Source: Planomicrobium sp. CPCC 101110 (GTDB lineage: Bacteria; Bacillota; Bacilli; Bacillales_A; Planococcaceae). From it: DNA of 64,000 nt. Below, piece by piece: positions 8,051 to 16,857 of this stretch (its first letter is position 1; each line of letters begins with the position of its first letter). The position numbers were made by a program, and so were the translations under genes. Below the pieces are notes generated by a model, which made no database searches, was not told where the DNA came from, and saw only the letters and a program-made list of their open reading frames with translations. The DNA lies in the NCBI RefSeq assembly GCF_007859395.1, contig NZ_VOHD01000003.1, positions 1,493,120-1,557,119 on the forward strand. Direction: 5' to 3'.

Positions 8051-8818
8051 ATGAAGTTACTTGTTAAAGCCGGGGGCGCAGCGGTCATGCTTCTGCTCTT
8101 TATGTATAAAAATGCATTCGGCCATAATTTGCGGCGCCAGACTGTCCGGTTGGATGCGGCAGTGCCGTTTAGGCCATTCAATCTGCTCTTCATTGCGGAT
8201 ATCCATAGGAGGAGATTATCGGAAAAAATGCTTGATGTCCCGGTTGACGTTATTATTATCGGCGGGGATATGGCTGAAAGAGGCGTTCCTTTAAAACAGG
8301 TGGCTGACAATTTGAAATTGCTGGTGAACAAAGCGCCGGTCTATTTTGTGTGGGGAAACAACGACCGTGAAGTGAGGGAGCGGAATTTACGGAATCTGTT
8401 CACGCATTTTGGCATTAAGCCAATGGATAACGAAGCGGTTTCGCTTTTCGGAAATCCCCATTTGAAGCTGGTAGGTGTGAATTACTTGTCTTTGGAAAAT
8501 GATGGTTTGGAACGCGCTTTTTCCCAAGTCAATGAAGAGGATACGGTAATTTTTGTGTCGCATTCTCCGTTTCTGTTCAAACGTGTGAAAAAGAAATACC
8601 GTGTGGATTTCTTCATGGCAGGCCATACCCACGGAGGGCAAATCCGATTAGGAAAGCTAGGGATTTACCGAAAAGGGGCGCTAAAGGTAAAGGGCGGTAA
8701 ACCTGAACTCGTCACTAACGGGTTCGGTACGACAAAACTGCCTCTCCGTTTAGGCGCACCGGCGGAATTCCACTTGTTGACCATAGAGCCGAAGCGTCAA
8801 GATTGGCACAAATCTTAA
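8051..8818 (+). CDS. ypbG: Calcineurin-like metallophosphoesterase (YpbG family)
   Basis: 255 residues from the ATG at 8051, eight bases after AAGGAGG; a TTG at 8045 is too close to that site. An N-terminal hydrophobic stretch (about 3-22) suggests a membrane anchor. The metal-binding motifs run in order: FIADIH, GGDMAERG, WGNNDRE, SHSP and AGHTHGGQ. That is a complete two-metal phosphoesterase centre. The substrate is unknown. The gene has its own position between two terminator-bounded units, matching ypbG in the B. subtilis ypb cluster. Confidence 0.82.
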   Translation: MKLLVKAGGAAVMLLLFMYKNAFGHNLRRQTVRLDAAVPFRPFNLLFIADIHRRRLSEKMLDVPVDVIIIGGDMAERGVPLKQVADNLKLLVNKAPVYFVWGNNDREVRERNLRNLFTHFGIKPMDNEAVSLFGNPHLKLVGVNYLSLENDGLERAFSQVNEEDTVIFVSHSPFLFKRVKKKYRVDFFMAGHTHGGQIRLGKLGIYRKGALKVKGGKPELVTNGFGTTKLPLRLGAPAEFHLLTIEPKRQDWHKS

Positions 8819-8864
8819 GAATCTTCTATGCTATATAGAGAGATTAGTTTAGGAGAGGTAGTAT

Positions 8865-9833
8865 ATGCAAAAAACAGATGTACTGATTATCGGAGGCGGT
8901 CCATGCGGTTTATCGGCCGCTATCGAAATAAAAAAAGTCGGCCTTCGTCCGGTCGTTATAGAAAAAGGCAATATCGTCAATGCGATATACCAATACCCGA
9001 CGCACCAAACTTTCTTCAGTTCCAGCGAACGGCTTTCCATTGGCGGGATTCCATTCATTACGGAAGAAAGAAAACCAAAGCGCAATCAAGCATTGGTCTA
9101 CTACCGGGAAGTAGTAAAACGAACAGGGATCGAAGTCCGTCCTTTTGAAACCGTTTTGGCGGTTGAGAAAAAAGAGCTCTTTGAAATTACGACGACAAAA
9201 AATACGTACCAAGCAAAATACGTGGTGGCGGCGACCGGCTATTATGACCAGCCCAACAAGCTGGCGTCAGAAGGGGCCGATTTGCCGAAAGTCATGCATT
9301 ATTTTAAAGAGGGGCATCCATTCTTTGATCAGGACGTATTGGTGATCGGGGGAAAGAATTCGGCTGTCGATGCAGCTCTTGAGCTGCATAAAGCAGGGAG
9401 CCGGGTGACGGTTTCGTATCATGGCGCCAGCTATTCCCAAAGCATTAAACCATGGATATTGCCTGAATTTGACGGACTTGTCCGCAAAGGGGAAATTCAA
9501 ATGCTATTTGATTCCATTGTGGATCGCATAACGGAAGATGCGGTAGAACTGACAGTCAACGACGTGAAGGAGAGCATCCCGAACGATTTTGTGTTCGCCA
9601 TGATCGGCTATCATCCTGATCACTCGTTTTTGACTTCATTGGGCATTGTGATCGACCCGGCATCCGGACGGCCCGAGCATAATGGGGAAACCATGGAGAC
9701 GGCTGTCAAAGGGTTATTCATAGCAGGAGTGATTGCCGCAGGAAACAACGCAAACGAAATTTTTATAGAAAATGGCCGGTTCCACGGCGAGCAAATAGCA
9801 AAAGCATTGGCAGAAAAAGAAAGCGTACTCTAA
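8865..9833 (+). CDS. ypdA: Bacillithiol disulfide reductase YpdA (Bdr)
   Basis: 322 residues. FAD-binding GGGPCG is at residues 10-15 and a second nucleotide-binding stretch, VLVIGGKNSAVDAA, is near 160, for NADPH. It resembles thioredoxin reductase but has no CxxC redox pair, as is typical of YpdA. Cys14 in the first glycine motif is the residue proposed as catalytic in the family. It would recycle oxidised bacillithiol with NADPH. The biosynthetic enzyme BshA is encoded at 37.3 kb. ATG has an AGGAGAGG site. The stop codon sits in the loop of the terminator. Confidence 0.87.
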   Translation: MQKTDVLIIGGGPCGLSAAIEIKKVGLRPVVIEKGNIVNAIYQYPTHQTFFSSSERLSIGGIPFITEERKPKRNQALVYYREVVKRTGIEVRPFETVLAVEKKELFEITTTKNTYQAKYVVAATGYYDQPNKLASEGADLPKVMHYFKEGHPFFDQDVLVIGGKNSAVDAALELHKAGSRVTVSYHGASYSQSIKPWILPEFDGLVRKGEIQMLFDSIVDRITEDAVELTVNDVKESIPNDFVFAMIGYHPDHSFLTSLGIVIDPASGRPEHNGETMETAVKGLFIAGVIAAGNNANEIFIENGRFHGEQIAKALAEKESVL

Positions 9834-9847
9834 TGTACGCTTTTTTT
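9820..9847 (+). terminator. Terminator overlapping the ypdA stop codon
   Basis: AAGCGTAC pairs with GTACGCTT around a 6-base loop (9829-9834) that contains the TAA stop, followed by a T run. Short but well formed. Confidence 0.8.
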
Positions 9848-9912
9848 CTTGAAATTGGCTCTCATTATTTCTTGTATACTAGTGTAGAATGAAATCTGAG
9901 AGGTGAAATTTC

Positions 9913-10881
9913 ATGAAAAAAAGAGTTTCTTTAATAACAACTGGCGGGACGATTGCAAGCAAGGAAATTTCCAAAGGCTTATTGAAATCCGGTGCAATTT
10001 CCGGAAAAGATTTAGCTGCCTTGTGCCAATTGCCCGAAGAGATCGAAGTGAAAGTGATAGATGTATTTCAGCTTCCGAGCATGCACATCGGATTCCCAGA
10101 AATGCTAAACCTCCAAAAGGTGATCAAAGCTGAACTGGAGGATGAAACGGTTGACGGCGTGGTGGTTACGCACGGAACCGATACCCTAGAAGAAACGGCT
10201 TACTTTTTGGATTTGACGATCGCGGACAATCGGACTGTCGTCGTGACGGGGTCACAGCGTTCTCCGGACGACGTTGGAACGGATGTCTATTCCAATTTGC
10301 GGAATTCCATATACGTATCCGTCGACGAAACATTGAAAGGCGTCGGAACGGTTGTGGTATTCAATGAGAGAATCTATACAGCCAAATACGTCAAAAAAGT
10401 CCATTCGAGCAATTTGCAGGGTTTTGATTCGTTCGGCCATGGTTACTTGGGGATTATTGACAACGATAAAGTCAGCGTATATCAGAAGCCGATTGACCGG
10501 GATGTCCATAATGTGATGGGGAATCTGCCGCGCGTCGATATCGTAAAATGCTATTCCGGACAAGACGGGCAAATGATTGAATTGTTGGCAGGCAGCGACA
10601 CAAAGGGCATTGTCCTTGAAGCGGCAGGGCGCGGACAAGTTTCTCCACATATGGTTGAAGCCATCGCCGAAGCTGTCAAAAAAGGCATCTCCGTCGTCTT
10701 GACAACCAGTGCAGAAGAAGGCAACACGTATCCCAGTTACGGATATCCGGGAAGCGCGCATGATTTGATGCTCAATGGAGTGCTGCTCGGCAGCGACTAC
10801 GACAGCAAAAAAGCGCGGATAAAGCTGGCGGTGGTTCTTTCTTCCGGCAAAGAAGTGGACGTAGACACATTCACTAAATAA
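9913..10881 (+). CDS. ansA: L-asparaginase (type I)
   Basis: 322 residues. The two catalytic threonine motifs are present: ITTGGTIAS at residues 8-16 and VVTHGTDTLEETA near residue 83. It hydrolyses asparagine to aspartate and ammonia. No signal peptide is visible, so it should be cytosolic. ATG follows GAGAGGTGA. It is a single-gene unit between ypdA and prsW; in B. subtilis those two genes are neighbours and asparaginase lies elsewhere, so the gene is an insertion relative to that order. Confidence 0.9.
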   Translation: MKKRVSLITTGGTIASKEISKGLLKSGAISGKDLAALCQLPEEIEVKVIDVFQLPSMHIGFPEMLNLQKVIKAELEDETVDGVVVTHGTDTLEETAYFLDLTIADNRTVVVTGSQRSPDDVGTDVYSNLRNSIYVSVDETLKGVGTVVVFNERIYTAKYVKKVHSSNLQGFDSFGHGYLGIIDNDKVSVYQKPIDRDVHNVMGNLPRVDIVKCYSGQDGQMIELLAGSDTKGIVLEAAGRGQVSPHMVEAIAEAVKKGISVVLTTSAEEGNTYPSYGYPGSAHDLMLNGVLLGSDYDSKKARIKLAVVLSSGKEVDVDTFTK

Positions 10882-10923
10882 AAGTGATTCGATCGTTTTC
10901 CCTGAAAATGAAACTTGTTACCG

Positions 10924-10932
10924 TGCTATAAT
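10924..10932 (+). promoter_or_regulatory. Candidate extended -10 promoter of prsW
   Basis: TGCTATAAT is a perfect extended -10 element 29 bases before the prsW start. The -35 region is weak (TGAAAA at 10903). Confidence 0.55.
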
Positions 10933-10961
10933 AGGACTACTTCAAGCAAAGGAGCATGCAT

Positions 10962-11639
10962 ATGCTTATCCTGCTAACAGTTGCCATTGCTCCGAGTCTG
11001 GCTTTGTTCAGTTATTTTTATTTGCGGGATCAATTTTCAAACGAGCCTTCTAAATTGTTGTTTCAATGTTTCATATATGGAGCAATTCTAACGTTTCCCA
11101 TTTTGTTTGTTCAATACGTATTCGAAGCTGAAAATGTCTTTAGCCACGCTTTTTCACAGACGGTATTGTTTTCAAGCGTCATTGAAGAATTTTTCAAATG
11201 GCTTGTATTGCTGATTGCGATTTACCGGCATATCGAATTTGAAGATCCGTACGATGGGATATTATACGGAGCCAGTGTATCACTTGGATTTGCGACAGTT
11301 GAAAATATTTTGTACTTGGTGGAATTCGGGCTTCAGACGGCGTTCATCCGAGCGTTTTTGCCGGTATCGAGCCACGCGCTTTTCGGGGTGGTCATGGGCT
11401 ATTATTTCGGGCGCGCGAAGTTTACAAGCGGGACCCCGAAAAAATGGCTGACAATAGCTTTGTTTACCTCAATGGGGCTGCATGTCTCCTATAATGCCTT
11501 GCTGTATTCCCATACGAATTGGCTATATGGGGTTATTCCATTCATGCTGTTTCTATGGTGGTTCGGTTTAAGGAAGGTGAAGCAAGCCCATCTTCTGTCG
11601 CTATCCCATTACCACGATCAAAACTCCATACATTCTTAA
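10962..11639 (+). CDS. prsW: Intramembrane protease PrsW
   Basis: 225 residues from the second of two close ATG codons: the AAAGGAG site is seven bases before 10962 but only one base before 10956. The protein is almost entirely membrane-spanning. It carries the paired glutamates of the family in FSSVIEEFFKW and the downstream FATVENILYLVEFG and SSHALFGVVMGYYFGRA segments, all parts of the glutamic-type active site. In B. subtilis PrsW makes the first cut in the anti-sigma factor RsiW. Its target here is not visible. A terminator and a palindromic repeat follow. Confidence 0.92.
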   Translation: MLILLTVAIAPSLALFSYFYLRDQFSNEPSKLLFQCFIYGAILTFPILFVQYVFEAENVFSHAFSQTVLFSSVIEEFFKWLVLLIAIYRHIEFEDPYDGILYGASVSLGFATVENILYLVEFGLQTAFIRAFLPVSSHALFGVVMGYYFGRAKFTSGTPKKWLTIALFTSMGLHVSYNALLYSHTNWLYGVIPFMLFLWWFGLRKVKQAHLLSLSHYHDQNSIHS

Positions 11640-11644
11640 TCCGG

Positions 11645-11670
11645 AAGCCTTGCCTTAGCAAGGCTTTTTT
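11645..11670 (+). terminator. Intrinsic terminator of prsW
   Basis: AAGCCTTGC, loop CTTA, GCAAGGCTT and six T. Nine perfect pairs, six bases past the stop. Confidence 0.9.
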
Positions 11671-11710
11671 GTCCGGTTTTTTTGTCTGCTTATGCGCCGG
11701 CCGGAACTGG

Positions 11711-11856
11711 ATAGCACCTGCACTTTTCTATTGTCCAGGCTCCGGCGCCTAGCTCCTCGAGCCGCTTCGGCCTCGCCGGCAAATGGCAAAGAGCGCCATT
11801 GCCGGCAAGCCCTCCAGCGCTGGCCGGAGCTGAATAGGCACGTGCGCTTTTCTATG
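11711..11856. repeat. G+C-rich palindromic intergenic repeat
   Basis: The element is bounded by two copies of one 16-base motif on the minus strand: AGAAAAGTGCAGGTGC (complement of 11714-11729) and AGAAAAGCGCACGTGC (complement of 11838-11853). Between them, GCTCCGG (11739) pairs with CCGGAGC (11824) and GCCGGCAAATGGC (11775) with GCCATTGCCGGC (11795), so the whole can fold into a long imperfect hairpin. It is more G+C-rich than its surroundings and has no open reading frame of its own. Two more copies of the end motif occur at 19446 and 19495. It looks like a dispersed, non-coding repeat family. Confidence 0.75.
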
Positions 11857-11893
11857 CTAAAATATATTGAATACATATGATGAGGTGACTGTT

Positions 11894-12568
11894 TTGACGA
11901 AACCGATACAGATAGCAATTGATGGGCCTGCAGCTGCCGGCAAAAGTACAATCGCGAAAATAGTGGCAGAACAATTAGGGTATATTTATATCGATACTGG
12001 TGCAATGTACCGAGCAATTACTTTGAAAGCTCTTGATGAGGGCATAAATATGGCAAGCAATGAAGAAGCGGGGGCTCTATTAATGGAGACGGAAATCGAT
12101 CTTCAGCCTTCTGAAAACGGCCAGCTAGTGTTCTTGGATAAAAAGGACGTGACTGAGGACATCCGGTCGCAGAACGTTACAAAAGCCGTCTCTGAGATGG
12201 CAGCCCATGAATTGGTCCGCCTTCGCATGGTAGAATTGCAGCAGCAATTGGCTGACGGCCGCGGTGTTGTAATGGATGGCCGGGATATCGGCACTCACGT
12301 GCTGCCGAACGCGGCACTTAAGGTCTTCATGTCAGCATCTGTAGAAGAGCGGGCAAGAAGAAGGTTTGTGGAAAACAAAAAACGCAATATCGAAACGCCG
12401 TTAGAGGAATTGCAGGAAGAAATTGCAAAACGAGACAAAATGGATAGCGAACGTGAAGTTGCACCGCTAAAAAAAGCGGATGACGCAATCTTTATCGATA
12501 CAACCCCGCTAACAATCCGGCAAGCAGCTGATGAAATATTGAGATTGGCAAAAGAAAGGTTGAGCTGA
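11894..12568 (+). CDS. cmk: Cytidylate kinase
   Basis: 224 residues from a TTG start five bases after GAGGTGA; a TTG at 11867 and a GTG at 11885 in the same frame lack a proper site. The P-loop is DGPAAAGKST near the N-terminus, followed by YIDTGAMYRAIT and DGRDIGTHV, all diagnostic for CMP kinase. It phosphorylates CMP and dCMP for nucleotide recycling. It begins the cmk-plsC-ypfD-fni run: plsC starts two bases after its stop. Confidence 0.94.
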   Translation: MTKPIQIAIDGPAAAGKSTIAKIVAEQLGYIYIDTGAMYRAITLKALDEGINMASNEEAGALLMETEIDLQPSENGQLVFLDKKDVTEDIRSQNVTKAVSEMAAHELVRLRMVELQQQLADGRGVVMDGRDIGTHVLPNAALKVFMSASVEERARRRFVENKKRNIETPLEELQEEIAKRDKMDSEREVAPLKKADDAIFIDTTPLTIRQAADEILRLAKERLS

Positions 12569-12569
12569 C

Positions 12570-13160
12570 GTGAATTTATACACCTTTGGCAAAGCGCTTG
12601 TAAAAGCAGCATTAACGCCTCTTTACCGTTTTGAGGTAATCGGGCTTGAGAAATTCCCTAAAGAAGGGGGCGTCCTTCTTTGTTCCAACCACATACACGC
12701 ACTCGACCCGCCGGTAGTCGGAATGACGGCTCCGAGAACGGTCCATTTCATGGCTAAAGAGGAATTGTTCAAAACCCCGGTGCTCGGCCCGATTTTACCT
12801 AGAGTGAACGCATTTCCGGTCAAGCGGGGAATGAGCGACCGGGAAGCGCTCCGAAGCGCCTTGAAAATTTTGAAAAGCGGGGAAGTGATGGGCTTGTTTC
12901 CTGAAGGGACCCGATCGACTGACGGCGTTTTGAAAAAAGGGTTGAGCGGTGCCGGCTTTTTTGCGCTTCGCGGGGATGCTGATGTGGTCCCATGCGCCAT
13001 CATCGGCCCTTATAAAACATTTCGCAAAGTGAAAGTGGTATACGGAGATCCGATCAATATGGCGCCTTTCCGCGAACGCAAAGCTTCCGCGGATGAAGTG
13101 ACCGAGGTCATAATGGAACGCATCCAGGCAATTCTCGATGAATACAAGGAAAATAAGTGA
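12570..13160 (+). CDS. plsC: 1-acyl-sn-glycerol-3-phosphate acyltransferase
   Basis: 196 residues, GTG start right after the cmk stop. The acyltransferase motifs are present: SNHIHALDP (HxxxxD), then GLFPEGTRS and the later VPCAIIGP block. It converts lysophosphatidate to phosphatidate at the membrane. The weak ribosome site and tight spacing suggest coupling to cmk. The same gene follows cmk in several Bacillales. Confidence 0.9.
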   Translation: MNLYTFGKALVKAALTPLYRFEVIGLEKFPKEGGVLLCSNHIHALDPPVVGMTAPRTVHFMAKEELFKTPVLGPILPRVNAFPVKRGMSDREALRSALKILKSGEVMGLFPEGTRSTDGVLKKGLSGAGFFALRGDADVVPCAIIGPYKTFRKVKVVYGDPINMAPFRERKASADEVTEVIMERIQAILDEYKENK

Positions 13161-13228
13161 TTATTTTTGTTTTTATTAGAGAATTCGCATAAAATAGAAA
13201 GTGGATAGTTTGTGAAGGAGGGCTACTT

Positions 13229-14374
13229 ATGTCTGAGGAAATGAACATGACGGAAAACAGTGATTTCCAAGTTGGGGATCGTGTAAAGGGAATAGTTGAT
13301 AAAATTGAAGAAAAAGCAGTGACTGTAACGATCAATGGAGCACCTTTTGATGGCATTATTCCAATCAGCGAGTTATCAAGCCTCCATATTGAGAAAGCTT
13401 CGGATTCGGTCCAAGTAGGGGACGAACTGGATTTAGTGATTACCAAGGTGGAAGATGAAAACTATGTGTTGTCAAAACGCAAAGTGGACGCCGAACAAGC
13501 TTGGGATGAACTCGAAGGAAAGTTCCAGTCAGGCGAGATTATTGAAGCCGAAGTGAAGGATGTCGTAAAAGGCGGATTGGTTGTGGACTTAGGAGTCCGC
13601 GGTTTTGTGCCGGCTTCATTGGTGGAAGATTATTTCGTCGAGTCGTTCGAAGATTACAAAGGGAAAGTCATGACTTTTAAAATTGTTGAAATGGAAAAAG
13701 AAAACAACCGCTTGATTCTTTCGCATCGCGCGGTGGTGGAGAAAGAAAAAGAATCGCAAAAAGTCCATGTGATGGAAACCATACATGCCGGCGACCAGTT
13801 GAAAGGCAAAGTACAGCGCATTGCTTCTTTCGGCGCATTTGTTGATATCGGCGGCGTAGATGGGCTGGTGCATATTTCACAATTGTCCCATGAGCATGTA
13901 GATAAAGTCTCTGATGTGGTGACAGAAGGGCAGGAAGTCACTGTGAAAGTCCTGTCTGTTGACCGTGATTCAGAACGTATTTCTTTATCAATCAAGGACA
14001 CATTGCCTGGACCTTGGGATGCAATCGAAGAAAAGGCGCCTAAAGGTTCTGTTCATACAGGAACGGTCAAACGCCTTGTCAGTTACGGTGCCTTTGTTGA
14101 AGTGATGCCTGGTGTCGAGGGATTGGTGCACATTTCCCAAATTGCGCACAAGCACATCGCAACCCCGAACGAAGTGTTGAAAGAAGGGCAAGAGGTGCAA
14201 GTGAAAGTGATTGAAGTAAACAAAGCGGACAAGCGCCTGTCCCTCAGCATCAAAGAGCTGCAGGAAAAAGAAGTGGAGCAGGATTTCACTGAATATGAAG
14301 CCCCTGAAGAATCTTCCGGATTTTCAATCAGGGATGTTATCGGGGATAAACTAAAAGGGTTCAAATCCGAATAA
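13229..14374 (+). CDS. ypfD: S1 RNA-binding domain protein, RpsA homologue (YpfD)
   Basis: 381 residues with four S1 domains (about 13-80, 97-165, 185-252 and 270-337). The repeats are marked by [54 protein letters not shown] and [15 protein letters not shown]. It is shorter than the six-domain ribosomal protein S1 of Gram-negative bacteria, as usual in Firmicutes. It binds RNA; essential S1 function in initiation is not established for this family. Start ATG has GAAGGAGGG. The fni ATG follows the stop with no gap. Confidence 0.9.
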   Translation: MSEEMNMTENSDFQVGDRVKGIVDKIEEKAVTVTINGAPFDGIIPISELSSLHIEKASDSVQVGDELDLVITKVEDENYVLSKRKVDAEQAWDELEGKFQSGEIIEAEVKDVVKGGLVVDLGVRGFVPASLVEDYFVESFEDYKGKVMTFKIVEMEKENNRLILSHRAVVEKEKESQKVHVMETIHAGDQLKGKVQRIASFGAFVDIGGVDGLVHISQLSHEHVDKVSDVVTEGQEVTVKVLSVDRDSERISLSIKDTLPGPWDAIEEKAPKGSVHTGTVKRLVSYGAFVEVMPGVEGLVHISQIAHKHIATPNEVLKEGQEVQVKVIEVNKADKRLSLSIKELQEKEVEQDFTEYEAPEESSGFSIRDVIGDKLKGFKSE

Positions 14375-15430
14375 ATGTCTAGGTCAGAACGGAAGATGGA
14401 CCATATTCAATTTGCATTATCCACTTCACAAGCTCCAAGGACGATGTTTGATGATATCCGTGTGGTTCATCAAGCGCTTCCTGGTTTAGGAGTGGAAGAT
14501 ATTCTCCTACAACCCGAAACAGGTGATTTGCATTTAAAATCACCTGTTTTTATTAATGCGATGACCGGTGGCGGAGGGATACAGACCGAAAGGCTGAACG
14601 CTTTATTGGCGCGTGCTGCAAAGGAAACTGGGATGGCCATGGCGGTGGGGTCCCAAATGTCGGCACTGAAAAATCCGGTCGAGCGGCATACTTACGAAAT
14701 CGTCCGGAAAGAAAACCCGGATGGTATCTTGTTCGCCAATCTCGGAAGTGAAGCAAGTGTCCAACAAGCCAAAGATGCTATCGAAATGATTGAAGCGAAT
14801 GCCTTGCAAATCCACTTGAATGTTGTGCAGGAACTAACGATGCCAGAAGGCGACCGTGATTTCAAAGGGGCTCTTGAACGCATTCAGCAGATTGCCGATC
14901 AAGTGGACGTGCCGATCATCGTGAAAGAAACCGGCTTCGGCATTTCGCGTGAGGCGGCTCGCCAGCTGGAAGCAGTGAATATTGCAGCCATCGATGTCAG
15001 CGGATTCGGCGGCACAAATTTCGCCGCGATAGAAAATGAACGGCGGGTTAGAAAGCTTGCTTACTTTCAGGAATGGGGCATTCCGACCGCAGCAGCTATT
15101 GTAGAAACAGATAGCGTGTTCAGTAAAACGGTTCTAGCTTCCGGAGGCATCCAGAATGCATTGGATATACTGAAAGCTTTTATACTCGGTGCGGATGCTG
15201 CCGGTTTGGCGGGTTCTTTCCTGAAAATCGCAATGGAAAAAGGAGAGAAAGAACTGATAGCAGAAATCCAGGCGCTGCATGAGGACCTAGCGATGATGAT
15301 GACTGCTCTCGGTGCCAAAAGCCTGCCCGAACTGGCTCATTGCCCAGCCATCATTTCAGGGGAACTGTTCCATTACTTGACTGTCCGCGGCTTGGATCCG
15401 GCTTCTTTTGCCAGCCGGGTGAAAAACTGA
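14375..15430 (+). CDS. fni: Type 2 isopentenyl-diphosphate delta-isomerase
   Basis: 351 residues. FMN- and NADPH-dependent enzyme that interconverts IPP and DMAPP for isoprenoid synthesis, unrelated to the type 1 enzyme. Visible signatures are MTGGGGIQTERLN, GSQMSALKNP, KETGFGIS and VSGFGGTNFAAIE. The start ATG touches the ypfD stop, so expression is probably coupled. Products feed the heptaprenyl synthase encoded at 20.5-23 kb. A second in-frame ATG at 14396 is possible. Confidence 0.92.
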   Translation: MSRSERKMDHIQFALSTSQAPRTMFDDIRVVHQALPGLGVEDILLQPETGDLHLKSPVFINAMTGGGGIQTERLNALLARAAKETGMAMAVGSQMSALKNPVERHTYEIVRKENPDGILFANLGSEASVQQAKDAIEMIEANALQIHLNVVQELTMPEGDRDFKGALERIQQIADQVDVPIIVKETGFGISREAARQLEAVNIAAIDVSGFGGTNFAAIENERRVRKLAYFQEWGIPTAAAIVETDSVFSKTVLASGGIQNALDILKAFILGADAAGLAGSFLKIAMEKGEKELIAEIQALHEDLAMMMTALGAKSLPELAHCPAIISGELFHYLTVRGLDPASFASRVKN

Positions 15431-15444
15431 ATATTGCACCTTTT

Positions 15445-15481
15445 AAGGCGATGGACATTTAGAAGATGCCATCGCCTTTTT
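15445..15481 (+). terminator. Intrinsic terminator after fni
   Basis: AAGGCGATGG pairs with CCATCGCCTT around a 14-base loop, with TTTTT following. It closes the cmk-fni unit. Confidence 0.85.
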
Positions 15482-15523
15482 CGTGTATAATGGCAATATA
15501 TGAAGTGGAAGGATGAATAAATT

Positions 15524-16834
15524 ATGTCAAAACCGGTAGTAGCAATCGTCGGACGGCCGAACGTAGGCAAGTCGACGATTTTCAATCGTATAGTAGGGGA
15601 ACGGGTTTCCATCGTGGAAGATATTCCAGGAGTAACTCGTGACCGTATCTATAGTTCAGCAGATTGGCTGACACATGAATTCAATATTATTGATACAGGC
15701 GGCATCGATCTTCGGGATGAGCCGTTTCTTGAACAAATCCGCCAACAGGCAGAAATCGCCATGGACGAGGCGGATGTCATCATTTTCCTCGTTAACGGGC
15801 GCGATGGTGTTACTGCACAAGACGAACAAGTGGCGAAAATTTTATACCGTACGAAAAAGCCGGTTATTTTAGCGGTCAACAAAATCGACAATCCGGATAT
15901 GCGCCATCTGATTTACGATTTCTATACCCTGGGAATGGGCGAACCTTATCCGATTTCAGGCTCCCACGGCCTTGGTCTTGGAGATTTGCTTGACGAAGTG
16001 GCGAAAAACTTCCCGCAAGACGATGACGGAGAATATCCGGACGATGTTATCAAATTCTCTTTGATTGGCCGTCCGAATGTCGGAAAATCATCGCTTGTCA
16101 ATTCTTTCCTCGGTGAAGAGCGGGTAATCGTAAGTGATGTTGCTGGCACGACCCGTGATGCTGTCGATACCCAATATGAATATGACGGACAGCCTTATGT
16201 CATCATTGATACTGCCGGTATGCGCAAAAAAGGGAAAGTCTATGAATCTACAGAAAAATACAGTGTTTTGCGCGCGCTTCGGGCGATTGAACGCTCCGAC
16301 GTAGTCTTGGTCGTATTGAATGCAGAAGAAGGCATTCAAGAACAGGACAAAAAAATAGCCGGCTATGCCCACGAAGCGGGAAAAGCAGTTATTATAATCG
16401 TCAACAAATGGGATGCCATTGAAAAAGATGAAAAAACGATGAATGTCATGATGCGTAAAATTCGAGAGCATTTCCTGTTCTTGGACTATGCACCAATTAT
16501 GTTTGTTTCTGCGCTAAGCGGGAAACGGGTCCATACTGTGCTTGAAGTCATCAATCGGGTGAACGAAAACCATTCAAGACGGATCCAGTCGAGCATCTTG
16601 AACGAAGTTATTGAAGATGCTGTTGCGATGAATCCGGCTCCAACCGATAAAGGCCGCAGATTGCGTTTGTATTACGCGACACAAGTGGCCATACAGCCGC
16701 CGACTTTTGTCGTGTTTGTCAATGAGCCGGAATTGATGCACTTTAGCTATGAACGGTTTCTGCAGAACCGCATCCGTGAAAGCTTCGATTTTGAAGGGAC
16801 TCCGCTCCGTCTGATTACGCGAGCCCGAACTTAA
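15524..16834 (+). CDS. der: Ribosome-assembly GTPase Der (EngA)
   Basis: 436 residues with the two tandem GTPase domains that define Der: P-loops GRPNVGKST near residue 9 and GRPNVGKSS near 182, switch DTGG/DTAG motifs, and NKID and NKWD base-recognition motifs. A C-terminal KH-like domain follows from about 350. It acts in 50S ribosome assembly. ATG has GGAAGGATG upstream; a TATAAT at 15486 may be the -10 of its promoter. gpsA follows after 23 bases, as in B. subtilis. Confidence 0.96.
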   Translation: MSKPVVAIVGRPNVGKSTIFNRIVGERVSIVEDIPGVTRDRIYSSADWLTHEFNIIDTGGIDLRDEPFLEQIRQQAEIAMDEADVIIFLVNGRDGVTAQDEQVAKILYRTKKPVILAVNKIDNPDMRHLIYDFYTLGMGEPYPISGSHGLGLGDLLDEVAKNFPQDDDGEYPDDVIKFSLIGRPNVGKSSLVNSFLGEERVIVSDVAGTTRDAVDTQYEYDGQPYVIIDTAGMRKKGKVYESTEKYSVLRALRAIERSDVVLVVLNAEEGIQEQDKKIAGYAHEAGKAVIIIVNKWDAIEKDEKTMNVMMRKIREHFLFLDYAPIMFVSALSGKRVHTVLEVINRVNENHSRRIQSSILNEVIEDAVAMNPAPTDKGRRLRLYYATQVAIQPPTFVVFVNEPELMHFSYERFLQNRIRESFDFEGTPLRLITRART

Positions 16835-16857
16835 TAGTCTAGAGGTGGTGTAGAATA

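Noticed and set aside
15486..15491. TATAAT before der as a firm promoter
   Set aside because: The -35 position falls inside the fni terminator and has no match; mentioned only under der.
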